Assembly: GCA_038881635.1 (NCBI GenBank)
Contig: JAVZPJ010000005.1
Coordinates: 32,082 to 96,081 of the forward strand
Length of the DNA stretch: 64,000 nucleotides
DNA from: Sulfolobales archaeon
Lineage (GTDB): Archaea > Thermoproteota > Thermoprotei_A > Sulfolobales > AG1
Direction of reading: 5' to 3'
Below are positions 42,351 through 50,412 of the stretch, piece after piece. The stretch's first letter is position 1, and the number at the start of each line of letters is the position of its first letter. Under the pieces are notes generated by a model. The model was not told where the DNA came from. It worked only from the letters and a program-made list of their open reading frames with translations, and ran no database searches. The position numbers and the translations under genes were made by a program.

Positions 42351-43452
42351 TAAGATCTCTAGAGAGCCTGTCAAGTTCTAGAACACTGCCATCATCTGTG
42401 ATAGCTATATTACTCTCAACCCTGACGCCAAAAGATCCTTTTATATAAACTCCAGGTTCTATCGTGAATACAACACCTTTCTCAAGAACATCATTAGAAT
42501 TCATAGATATGTAAGGAGGCTCGTGAACTTCAAGACCTATCCCGTGACCTGTTCTATGCATTATATATCTTCCAAGCCCGCTATCCGCGAGACATGTTCT
42601 CGCCAGAAGATCTAGCTCAGAAGCTTTAACACCAGAACTTATGCTTCTCATAACCTCATTATAGCAATTACTATAGGATGTAAACACATCTCTAAGCTCT
42701 CTCGAAGGCGTTCCCACAATATACATTCTCGTAAGATCTGAGATGTATCCATGCTCCTCTACAACACCTAAGTCTATTAGAACAGGTTCTCCAATGCTCA
42801 GAACCTTATCCCCGGATCTATGGTGGGGATTAGCAGTATTCTCACCAAATGCTACTATAGGTTTGAAAGATGGTTCGAGACCGCTTCCCGCGATCATGTT
42901 AACTATCTGTGCTTCGAGGAATCTCTCTGTAATGCCTGGTACTATTAGATTGTATACCTCTTGGAGTATCTTCTCAGCACTCTTCACAGCCTCATATATT
43001 CTGAGTATTTCTTCATGAGATTTTCTATACCTCAGATCTCTAGAGATCTTTGATAGAAGATAGATCCTCTCAGGATGAAGTTTTTCTCGAAAGAATTCTA
43101 ACTGAGATAATCTCATACTATCCTCATAAAAGCCTATCTTTCCATATATTCTAAGCTCTCTAGAAACTCTTTCTACAGCTTGATCAGGTCCTGAGGAATC
43201 ATTCCATAAAATCACATCTACGAATTCTCTGAGATACTCTGGAAGACTTTCAAGCTGAGGTGCTATCAGTACAGCATCCCCATCTGCATTAATAATTAAT
43301 GCTGTGATCCTTTCATAACTCTCTATTCTAAGACCTGTGAAGTATATTAGATTAGGAGAGGGGGTTGTAATAATATAGTCTCCTCCCAGCACTCTCAGAG
43401 ATCTAACCGCGCTAGCTATCCTACTCCTATACTCTTCTACAGAGAATACCAT
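42340..43452 (-). CDS. pepQ: Xaa-Pro dipeptidase (prolidase, M24 family)
   Basis: Metallopeptidase cleaving Xaa-Pro dipeptides, 370 aa. The creatinase-like N-domain ('DYIITTPSPNLIYFTGLR') precedes the pita-bread catalytic domain. Metal ligands are visible in order: Asp in 'VLIDLGVVEEHGYISDLTR' (two Asp), His in 'HRTGHGIGLEVHE', Glu in 'FTIEPGVY' and Glu in 'VRVESNIAI'. All five are conserved. It fits a peptide-using lifestyle together with the M32 carboxypeptidase and the Dpp-type importer. Confidence 0.93.
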   Translation of the reverse strand: MVFSVEEYRSRIASAVRSLRVLGGDYIITTPSPNLIYFTGLRIESYERITALIINADGDAVLIAPQLESLPEYLREFVDVILWNDSSGPDQAVERVSRELRIYGKIGFYEDSMRLSQLEFFREKLHPERIYLLSKISRDLRYRKSHEEILRIYEAVKSAEKILQEVYNLIVPGITERFLEAQIVNMIAGSGLEPSFKPIVAFGENTANPHHRSGDKVLSIGEPVLIDLGVVEEHGYISDLTRMYIVGTPSRELRDVFTSYSNCYNEVMRSISSGVKASELDLLARTCLADSGLGRYIMHRTGHGIGLEVHEPPYISMNSNDVLEKGVVFTIEPGVYIKGSFGVRVESNIAITDDGSVLELDRLSRDLIIF

Positions 43453-43537
43453 AGCATTTTCATTTTAAATAGTAGATGGAGAATATTAATAACTTTTATT
43501 TATTCTTCCTAAGAGAATTCTATCTTATGGAGATATA

Positions 43538-43816
43538 ATGAGTAGTATAGAGGATTTGAAGAAGATCATAATAAACTCTATCGAGGAGAATAAAGATCCT
43601 CTTGTTAAAGCCGCATACTATTCTGATAAAGATGTATCAAGCATAGTAAGCAGGCTGATAGATAGATGGGAGAAATCAGGTTATAGAGGCGTGCCTCTAG
43701 ACTATGCAACCTATGAAGAATTAAGAATTCTAGCTTCTAAAGCTGAGTTCTATAGAGATGCTCCGAGAGAAGCTTATCTGAGGAGACTTATTAGTGAGAA
43801 TCTAGAGAATCCATAG
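43538..43816 (+). CDS. Small conserved-looking acidic/helical protein, unknown
   Basis: 92 aa, predicted helical and rich in Glu, Arg, Ser and Tyr ('IVSRLIDRWEKSGYRGVPLD', 'YATYEELRILASKAEFYRD'). There is no signal peptide, cysteine motif or membrane span. ATG 43538 lies after GGAGATATA. Its last 26 bases overlap the convergent SDR gene. The family is not recognised. Confidence 0.6.
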   Translation: MSSIEDLKKIIINSIEENKDPLVKAAYYSDKDVSSIVSRLIDRWEKSGYRGVPLDYATYEELRILASKAEFYRDAPREAYLRRLISENLENP

Positions 43817-44813
43817 CTTTCTTAAGCCATGTGAAGAATCTCTCCAGACTCTCCATAGGATCTCTAAACCTATACCCTGTTTTTCCGATGAACTTCTCAG
43901 AAGAAATCCTCGCATCTCCTGTTAGAAGAACCTCTAGAAATCTTCTATCTATATCTCCTAGAAATGGTCTTGCTATTGATGAAGCTATCCTCAGAGATCT
44001 CATGCCGATTCTTAGAAAACCTCTTCTTCCGATGATTCTCAGAGCTACCCTACTTATATCGCTTATACTAATATCTTTGGGAGATGCTATGTGGTAGAAG
44101 TCATTGGCTAGATCTCTTCTTTCTATTAGTAGAAGAACTATCCCGGCAAGATCTTTAACATCCAGAATGTTAATACGTGTTCCTATATCAAGCTCGATAC
44201 CTATTCTAGATAGTCTCAGGATGTTAATCCACTCTCTATGTGTATTATACTCTCCTATTATAATGCTAGGTCTGAGGATCACGTATTTGAAGCCTTTCTC
44301 ACCGCATATCTCTCTCACTCTAATCTCTCCAAGGCATTTAGACTTCTCATAGTATGTTCTCAGAGAATCTATGTGAGAACAATGCTCCTCTTCTTCTCGC
44401 ACAGGTTTTCCAAGCCTCATATCGCTGGCTCCTGTAGAACTTATATGTATATACAGAACCTCTTCACCTCTTGGAAGTTCTAGAGATCCTAGGATCTCTT
44501 CTACAACACCTACATGAGCTTCATAGAGTTCTCTCTCAGACCCTTTGAGAAGACCTATGGCGTTGATGAGAATATCAGGTTTAATTCTTCTAAACTCTTC
44601 TCTTAATCTCTCTCTACTAAAGGATTCTATGATCAGAGGTCTAGATCTTTTCTCCTCATATATTTTTAAAACCTCTCCAGTCTTCTCCAGAGTTCTTCTT
44701 CTAAGAACAGGATAAACCTCAAAACCTTTCTCTATAAGAAATTCCGCGATATTTCTACCTACGAAACCTGATGCTCCAGCAATAACTATCTTCAGATTTT
44801 CTCCGCTCTTCAA
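43791..44813 (-). CDS. NAD-dependent epimerase/dehydratase-like SDR protein
   Basis: Extended short-chain dehydrogenase, 340 aa. The nucleotide motif 'VIAGASGFVGRNIAEFLIEK' is near the N-terminus, with the active-site pair in 'YYEKSK' and an upstream 'HISSTGAS'. 'ILRPSIIIGEYNTHREW' is typical of sugar-nucleotide or NmrA/complex-I-like SDRs. The substrate is unknown. The gene is monocistronic; the 194 bp upstream show no other feature. Confidence 0.8.
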   Translation of the reverse strand: MKSGENLKIVIAGASGFVGRNIAEFLIEKGFEVYPVLRRRTLEKTGEVLKIYEEKRSRPLIIESFSRERLREEFRRIKPDILINAIGLLKGSERELYEAHVGVVEEILGSLELPRGEEVLYIHISSTGASDMRLGKPVREEEEHCSHIDSLRTYYEKSKCLGEIRVREICGEKGFKYVILRPSIIIGEYNTHREWINILRLSRIGIELDIGTRINILDVKDLAGIVLLLIERRDLANDFYHIASPKDISISDISRVALRIIGRRGFLRIGMRSLRIASSIARPFLGDIDRRFLEVLLTGDARISSEKFIGKTGYRFRDPMESLERFFTWLKKAMDSLDSH

Positions 44814-45019
44814 GACCTCTTATAATATTAGCACTTACCTAGAATATAAAGAGAATATAAAGTCACCCCCCACTACTACAAGGTATTACTCGCAAGAGGA
44901 TCATGATACTCTAGTCTTAAGAGCAGTAGAGCTCAGGATCTAATACTATGATAATCCTATCTTCAGTCTACAAATTATATTTAATGGAAATAATTCGATA
45001 AATTATATTGCTGATACTT

Positions 45020-45262
45020 ATGAAGGTACTTGGTTTCGTAGAACATACTCTGGGTAATCATGTGATCGTGAGAATCCGTGATCCAAGAGAGCTTCCCAGA
45101 ATTAAATCGAGAGTTCTAGATGAGAAGAGAAGATTCATAGGTGTAGTAAGCGACCTGATAGGACCTGTCTCTAAGCCTTATGCAGTGGTTCTAGTTAGAG
45201 ACAGAAGTCTTATACCTCCAAAAGGATCTAATCTCTTCTATTTAGGAGGTAGGAGGAATTGA
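45020..45262 (+). CDS. gar1: H/ACA ribonucleoprotein protein Gar1
   Basis: Small RNP subunit (about 80 aa) needed for RNA-guided pseudouridylation of rRNA. The core 'MKVLGFVEHTLGNHVIVRI' and 'FIGVVSDLIGPVSKPYAVVL' with 'GPV.KPY' is the Gar1 signature. The frame opens at TTG 45008, but ATG 45020 gives the standard N-terminus. A TATA-like TTATATTTA lies near 44969-44977. gar1 and tfb are often adjacent in crenarchaea, as here, where tfb begins inside its last codon. Confidence 0.9.
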   Translation: MKVLGFVEHTLGNHVIVRIRDPRELPRIKSRVLDEKRRFIGVVSDLIGPVSKPYAVVLVRDRSLIPPKGSNLFYLGGRRN

Positions 45263-46167
45263 AAGTAGAAGTAGAAGATCTTAGTAGCACAGCTTCAATA
45301 GTGTACGACCCTATAAGAGGAGAGTATATAAACATTCTCACCGGAGAGGTGGTATATGATGGCGAGATAGCTGATAAGAGAGATTGGAGAGCCTACACTG
45401 CTGAAGAACATGCTATAAGAGCTAGAACAGGTCCTGGATACACTGCGAAGGTGCATGACGGCGGTATAACAACCTTTATAGAAGGTTCTAACAAGTATAG
45501 CAGTCTTCAGAGAAGGCTTAGAAAACCTAGTGATAGTGCTACTAGGAAGGAGATTGAGGCTAAGAAGATTCTCAACGAGATCGCAGGAGTGATAGGACTT
45601 CCAGAGATTGTGGTAGAGGATAGTGGAATGCTGATCAAGAAAGCTGTGAGTAGAGGTCTTGTGAAGAGAAAGAATATAGAGAGCATTGTAGGAGCGATAG
45701 TATATAGAACCGCCTATGTGAGAAAGATAGATCTGGATAAGGATCTGCTTATAAAAGTGCTTGGGATTACTAGGAAGAAGCTTTTCAAAACTCTGAAGAA
45801 GCTCGAGTGGGAGAATCTATTCGATGAGTTTAGAGATAGAATAAGTAGACAAGCTAGAGAAAAAGATCTGGGATCTATATGTGGAGGAGCTGCTACCATG
45901 AATATTCTCGAGAGAATTGAAGCTTCTCAGAATGTTAAGGAGGTTGCCTCTAGAATCTTAAGGTCTCTAAGTAAACTGGATCCTCTCATATGCTCGGGTA
46001 AGAATCCAAAGGGTCTCGTGGGCGCCGTAGTATACATAGCCTCTATAATATCTAATGAGAAGATATCACAGCAAGAACTAGCAAGAAGATTAGGAGTTTC
46101 TGAGGTGACTATAAGAAATAGATATAGAAACATAGTAGATGAAGTGGATCTAGTAGTATTCGTTTGA
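45259..46167 (+). CDS. tfb: Transcription initiation factor TFB, zinc-ribbon cysteines missing
   Basis: TFB recruits RNA polymerase with TBP. 302 aa with two cyclin folds ('ESIVGAIVYRTAYVRKIDLD' and 'KGLVGAVVYIASIISNEKIS'), the B-reader/linker region ('DWRAYTAEEHAIRARTGPG') and a final helix-turn-helix ('LARRLGVSEVTIRNRYRNI'). The N-terminal ribbon keeps its shape ('IVYDPIRGEYINILTGEVVY') but none of its four metal-binding cysteines remain (Ser, Thr, Ala, Asn and Thr occupy the region). The TTG start at 45259 follows a strong GGAGGTAGGAGG. Whether the ribbon folds without metal is unknown. Confidence 0.9.
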   Translation: MKVEVEDLSSTASIVYDPIRGEYINILTGEVVYDGEIADKRDWRAYTAEEHAIRARTGPGYTAKVHDGGITTFIEGSNKYSSLQRRLRKPSDSATRKEIEAKKILNEIAGVIGLPEIVVEDSGMLIKKAVSRGLVKRKNIESIVGAIVYRTAYVRKIDLDKDLLIKVLGITRKKLFKTLKKLEWENLFDEFRDRISRQAREKDLGSICGGAATMNILERIEASQNVKEVASRILRSLSKLDPLICSGKNPKGLVGAVVYIASIISNEKISQQELARRLGVSEVTIRNRYRNIVDEVDLVVFV

Positions 46168-46180
46168 TTCTCTATAACTC

Positions 46181-47485
46181 TCAGCTTTCTCTCTCATACT
46201 CTACAATTCTAAGGATCTCAGATCCGCTGAGTTTAGCAACCTTAAAATATTTACTGCTAAGCCTTCTTAGATCCGGGTTGTCTCCGAGGATCATCACTGA
46301 AATAAGCTTAGCTTCAACAGATTTAAGCTGCTTACTCACTATATTCTCCGCAATCTTATCCTCTCCATCGGTTACGAGAATTATCTCGTTAGGAGCTTTC
46401 TGACCCATACCTCTTATATCTTGAACTGCTGTGAGGATAGCTCTTGTTATATCAGTCCCCCCACCACTTCTAATTCTCGAGAGATAATCTATGAGTCTTA
46501 TGATCTCAGATAACCTAGCTCTTCTAGAAACCTTGATCATTGAATAAGGTGTTGTGTCGAAGAATCTCATAGCAAAGATTCTTCTTTCTCTCCTAGCTCT
46601 CATTAGAAGAGCTAGTGCTGTAGCTTTAGCCCATTTAATCTTATCCCCATCCATAGAACCGCTCTTATCCATGAGAACATATATAGGTCCTGTGCTTAGG
46701 GTGAGTTTCTTCTCGTATATCAGAAGTCTTCCCTCAGTTATCTTGGCGTATATATACTCGATAGGGTATGCAAGTTCTGAGGGAACTATTCTCTCTATAT
46801 CAGACCCCTCCTCATAACCTTCGATCTCGCCTTTACTACTTCTAATCTTTCTTCTCTTAGAACCAGCTCTCATCTCGGGAAGGTTTTCGAGTATCTCAAG
46901 TAGCTTGCTTATATCAATGCTTCTGCTAAGTCTTATAATCTCCTCGCCGCTCTCATCAAAATCTAGAACAGATCCTACGCCTGCTTGATTTCCTAGAAGT
47001 ATCTGCTCTAACCTTGATAATAGCTTGCTCTCGCTAACAGCTTTCTTAATAGCATTCTTAACAGCTCTGCTAATACTATCCTCTCCTCTACTCTCATCCG
47101 ACCCGCTGTTATCCTCACCCTCTTTCCCCTCCCTCTCCTCGCTAACACTTCTGCTAAGCTCTCTTATGATGCTCTCGATTATGCTTGCAGCCATTATAGT
47201 TGACCTGCTTGAATTAAGCAGTGTAAACTCTCTAACACTCTTGATCTCAGGATCTTCCGAGATATTTTTTATAATCTGATAATGCTTTACATGAGATCTC
47301 TCTATATCATTCTCGTTCTTGAGAAGAGGGTGTGGGAGGTATAATGTGTAGAACATGTCTATGGCTAGATTTGTTGTGAAATCTTGCGGTGTTTTAACGA
47401 ATCTTCTTACTATATCAAGTATCTTCTCTCCTCTATATCTCACCAGAGGATCCTCATATCTTATGTTGAGAAGAACTCCGGGCAT
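46181..47485 (-). CDS. VWA-domain protein (CoxE/ViaA-like), partner of the MoxR ATPase
   Basis: 434 aa. The C-terminal von Willebrand A domain has a complete metal-ion-dependent adhesion site: 'DKSGSM' (D273, S275, S277), 'GGGTD' and 'VTDGED'. The N-terminal 250 residues are helical with a charged stretch (about 112-140, Glu/Ser/Gly-rich). It is encoded directly after the MoxR ATPase with overlapping stop and start (TAATG). Such pairs (RavA-ViaA type) act as a chaperone-like complex for metal enzymes or membrane complexes; the client here is unknown. Confidence 0.85.
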   Translation of the reverse strand: MPGVLLNIRYEDPLVRYRGEKILDIVRRFVKTPQDFTTNLAIDMFYTLYLPHPLLKNENDIERSHVKHYQIIKNISEDPEIKSVREFTLLNSSRSTIMAASIIESIIRELSRSVSEEREGKEGEDNSGSDESRGEDSISRAVKNAIKKAVSESKLLSRLEQILLGNQAGVGSVLDFDESGEEIIRLSRSIDISKLLEILENLPEMRAGSKRRKIRSSKGEIEGYEEGSDIERIVPSELAYPIEYIYAKITEGRLLIYEKKLTLSTGPIYVLMDKSGSMDGDKIKWAKATALALLMRARRERRIFAMRFFDTTPYSMIKVSRRARLSEIIRLIDYLSRIRSGGGTDITRAILTAVQDIRGMGQKAPNEIILVTDGEDKIAENIVSKQLKSVEAKLISVMILGDNPDLRRLSSKYFKVAKLSGSEILRIVEYERES

Positions 47486-48651
47486 TATGAAAGCCTCTTC
47501 TTAATATTCTCAAGAACGCTATCGATCAAAGCTATAACCTGTCTACCTTCATTCTCAACATTTCTATCACCACTCTCTATAATCATAGAAACAACTCTCT
47601 CTCTAGTCAGCTCTAGATCTCTGTATATCTCGATTAGTTTCTGCTCGAGGAATCTAGATAGAGGAGGTCTTGGGTATGAGGAGACGTAGTTAGCAATATC
47701 TCTCACATTGATTCTTATCTCTTCTAAAGCTTTGAGATATCTCTGAGGAGTCTTAAGCTCTTCATTAAGTACTGTGGAGACTTTCTCAAAATCCTCTATA
47801 TCTCTAGGAATCACATACTTTAGAGAAAGAAGATCTTGTTCTACAGCTTCGAGCCTTCCCTCTAGAAATGCTGATGCAGCTATTATCTTCAAAGCCTTAC
47901 CCTTCCTACGATCTGTTATATGAACTCCTTTCCCCTCAAATATAGAATAGATCTTAAGAAGCTTGTTTTTAATCCCTTCAAGATCTATTTTCTCAAGTAG
48001 TAGAGCTCTTATACTCTTGAGATCATCGATACACATAATAGCCTCCACCTTCCCCTCCGAGAGAGATGCTTTCTCATATCTCCATTCATAATCAAGGAGA
48101 TCCCTCCAGTAATCCTCTAGAACAGGTTTAACATATTGTCTCAGAAGCATTCTATCATAGAGAGCGTCAAGCTCTGGATCATCTGGAACCTCATTCGAAG
48201 CTCCGAAAAGACTCCAGAGAGGTACTCTTATCTCGGTGTAGCCGTCATAGAATATCCTCTCATTGAGTATGGTGAGTATAGAATTAAGAATAGCAGAATT
48301 AGCTTTGAAGATCTCATCTAGAAAAGCTATCTCAGCCTCAAGAAGCTTACCCCTGGTAATCCTCACATACCTGCCCTCCTTAAGAGCTGTCAGATCTAGA
48401 GGTCCGAAAAGCTCCGAAGGCTCGGTGAATTTCGTGAGAAGATACATGAAAAACCTCGCATTAAGAAGCTGGGCAGCTCTTCTGATAAGAGCACTCTTAG
48501 CAGTTCCAGGCTCGCCTATGAGTACAGCATGCTCTCCTGTTACAAGAGCTAGAACTATGACTCTAGCCTCCTCTTCTCTTCCTACAAAAGGCTTCACAAG
48601 CTCATCCCGAAACCTCTGAAGAAGCTGTGAGTATTCACTTATCTCTCTCAA
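47485..48651 (-). CDS. MoxR-family AAA+ ATPase (RavA-like)
   Basis: 388 aa. Walker A 'GEPGTAKSAL' (residues 46-55), Walker B 'AFLDEIFKANSAILN', sensor I 'LFGASNEVP'. 'GEPGTAKS' and 'FTEPSELFGPLDL' are MoxR/RavA hallmarks. A helical C-terminal part follows the AAA+ core, as in RavA. It is the first gene of a two-gene operon with the VWA protein. The gene is upstream of and divergent from tRNA-Met. Confidence 0.92.
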   Translation of the reverse strand: MREISEYSQLLQRFRDELVKPFVGREEEARVIVLALVTGEHAVLIGEPGTAKSALIRRAAQLLNARFFMYLLTKFTEPSELFGPLDLTALKEGRYVRITRGKLLEAEIAFLDEIFKANSAILNSILTILNERIFYDGYTEIRVPLWSLFGASNEVPDDPELDALYDRMLLRQYVKPVLEDYWRDLLDYEWRYEKASLSEGKVEAIMCIDDLKSIRALLLEKIDLEGIKNKLLKIYSIFEGKGVHITDRRKGKALKIIAASAFLEGRLEAVEQDLLSLKYVIPRDIEDFEKVSTVLNEELKTPQRYLKALEEIRINVRDIANYVSSYPRPPLSRFLEQKLIEIYRDLELTRERVVSMIIESGDRNVENEGRQVIALIDSVLENIKKRLS

Positions 48652-48731
48652 TCAGCCTAAACACCTCGTTCATCTGATTAGAATATGCTTTAGAAGATTA
48701 AATCTTAATACTAGAATCCTTCAGAGGAATT

Positions 48732-48741
48732 CTTTTTAAAC
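48732..48741 (+). promoter_or_regulatory. Putative tRNA-Met TATA element
   Basis: CTTTTTAAAC at 48732-48741 lies about 26-30 bases before the mature 5' end of the tRNA (48767), the usual place for an archaeal TATA box. A second AT-rich string TATAAATACT (48751-48760) is closer and would be in the melting region. The assignment is by spacing only. Confidence 0.35.
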
Positions 48742-48766
48742 CTTACTAGATATAAATACTAGGGCG

Positions 48767-48840
48767 GGGCCCGTAGCTTAGCCAGGTAGAGCACCCGGCT
48801 CATAACCGGGGGGTCCGGGGTTCGAATCCCCGCGGGCCCA
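48767..48840 (+). tRNA. tRNA-Met (anticodon CAT); elongator, or possibly tRNA-Ile2
   Basis: 74 nt. Acceptor GGGCCCG (48767-48773) pairs with CGGGCCC (48833-48839), A73 at 48840. The anticodon stem CCCGG/CCGGG encloses loop CTCATAA with anticodon CAT. The T arm CGGGG-TTCGAAT-CCCCG is perfect. It is not the initiator, which in archaea starts with A1 and has a GGG/CCC anticodon stem. Elongator Met and the lysidine/agmatidine-type Ile2 both carry CAT and cannot be separated by eye. There is no intron and no encoded CCA. A reading frame begins one base after its end. Confidence 0.9.
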
Positions 48841-48841
48841 T

Positions 48842-49453
48842 TTGAGATCTAGTGTTCTTGATGAGGATAGCTTCTGGGGTTTCTGTCGTGTTGTTGAGAG
48901 TTTGATATGTGTTGATCTGGGATCGAATCTCTACCATTGTTCTCCGGCAGGTTTATTCAGATCTTCTCATTATAAGTATGTGAGAATTTTTAGCGATAAT
49001 AGGTTGTGGGATTATCTGGGTCTGAGGAGGGAAGCTTACATACTTTTCTTCAGAGATCCTCTGATTCTTCTAAGGATTCTCATCTCATCTAAGTTTTTTA
49101 ACGAGAGATCTTTTAAGGATCTCGTTTCTAGCGGTAGTTTAGTCACTCTCGCTCATTTCACAAAAATTGATGAAAACGATCTTCAGAGGATCTATCTGGT
49201 AGATCCTTTGAAAGATCTGAAGATCTGTTGTAACGATCCAGCTAGTATTCCTAGGATATGTAGAGCTGAGAATATGCTTGTAGAACTACTCATACACTAT
49301 ACTAGGAGAAATATATATGCCAGAGATACTGGAGAAGAATTTCTCAAGAGAAGGTTTCTCCTAGATCAGCTTTCAAAGGATCTTATGAGACTAGGATATT
49401 TTAATAAGCATACTATAGAAGATATAGACCTCATCCTGAGATCTATTCTCTGA
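48842..49453 (+). CDS. Hypothetical protein directly following tRNA-Met
   Basis: The frame opens with TTG at 48842, one base after the tRNA discriminator, and is 203 codons long. I do not recognise it. It has Cys and Tyr residues ('RVVESLICVDLGSNLYHC', 'DLKICCNDPASIPRIC') and a helical C-terminus ('LLDQLSKDLMRLGYF'). The true start could be a later TTG (e.g. 48902). No ribosome site is seen before 48842, and the only evident promoter is that of the tRNA, so a leaderless mRNA released by tRNA processing is possible. It overlaps the convergent CDF gene by 11 bp. Confidence 0.6.
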   Translation: MRSSVLDEDSFWGFCRVVESLICVDLGSNLYHCSPAGLFRSSHYKYVRIFSDNRLWDYLGLRREAYILFFRDPLILLRILISSKFFNERSFKDLVSSGSLVTLAHFTKIDENDLQRIYLVDPLKDLKICCNDPASIPRICRAENMLVELLIHYTRRNIYARDTGEEFLKRRFLLDQLSKDLMRLGYFNKHTIEDIDLILRSIL

Positions 49454-50363
49454 GTTCTCTAATTTCTCTGAGTATTCTCGTGAAACTTCCTGAAGGTTCT
49501 TGAGGTACTACTATGTCTATTATGACATATCTTATAGATGGCTCTACTCTTCTGATAGTCTCTGTTATCATATCCTTAGCTCTCATAACATCTTCTAAGC
49601 TACTCTTAGGATCTACTTCGACTTGCATTATAACTATATACTCCCCGGGTTCAAGCGTCAGACTTTTGATCTCGTTTATATCAACCACCTCAGGAATAGC
49701 TATAACACTTCTAACAACACGCCAGAGAACCTCTCGAGGAGCTGATACTCCTACTAGCAGCCCTATATTCTCGTAAACTATATGAGCCGAACTCACGATT
49801 ATAACCAGTGCTATGGCTATGGAGAGATAGAGATCTGCAACTCCGCTCGATAGGTAGAGAGATAAGATAGCCATGGAATCTCCTGATAATCCTAGTATAT
49901 CCTCAAGAATCAATGGTTTTAAAACTGCTCTACCTCCATAGGAAGTTCTTCTAATAATCCTCAGAGTTATGAGGAGAGTTATAAGATTGAATGAGAGAGG
50001 TATTAGAAGAAATGGTACGTAGCTTCTCCAGATATACGTGTTCACATCGCTAGATCCTCTCATCATAACTCCCTCAACCACGATCATATAGAATACAGAT
50101 CCTGACAGAAGCACAGAGGATATCATACCCGAGATATAGGCAAATCTACCTCTTCCAAAAGGATACTTGAGAGACGGAGGCTTCATAGATACTGAGAAAC
50201 CTTGGTAGAGTACGAAGCTGTTTAATATGTCTCCGAAGGAGTGGAATATCTCTGCAAGAACAGCTCTAGAAGATGTAGCTAGATATACAAATATTTTCAG
50301 AGCCAGAGCTATTATATTGAATATGAATGATAATGCTAGAGGTGTTCTCTCACTTCTATCCAA
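49443..50363 (-). CDS. Cation diffusion facilitator family metal transporter
   Basis: Exports divalent metal ions (Zn, Mn, Fe or Co) from the cytoplasm, 306 aa, about six spans plus a C-terminal cytoplasmic domain. The membrane metal site shows 'AEIFHSFGDILNSFVL' (His and Asp, span 2) and 'EDILGLSGDSMAIL' (Asp, span 5). The cytoplasmic domain has 'VVDINEIKSLTLEPGEYIVI'. Span 5 has Glu-Asp where many members have His/Asp, so metal preference may be unusual. No metal regulator is next to it. Confidence 0.88.
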   Translation of the reverse strand: MDRSERTPLALSFIFNIIALALKIFVYLATSSRAVLAEIFHSFGDILNSFVLYQGFSVSMKPPSLKYPFGRGRFAYISGMISSVLLSGSVFYMIVVEGVMMRGSSDVNTYIWRSYVPFLLIPLSFNLITLLITLRIIRRTSYGGRAVLKPLILEDILGLSGDSMAILSLYLSSGVADLYLSIAIALVIIVSSAHIVYENIGLLVGVSAPREVLWRVVRSVIAIPEVVDINEIKSLTLEPGEYIVIMQVEVDPKSSLEDVMRAKDMITETIRRVEPSIRYVIIDIVVPQEPSGSFTRILREIRELRE

Positions 50364-50412
50364 CTACACTCAATATCTATAATTATTTTGTAGACTGATA
50401 AGCTTCACATAG

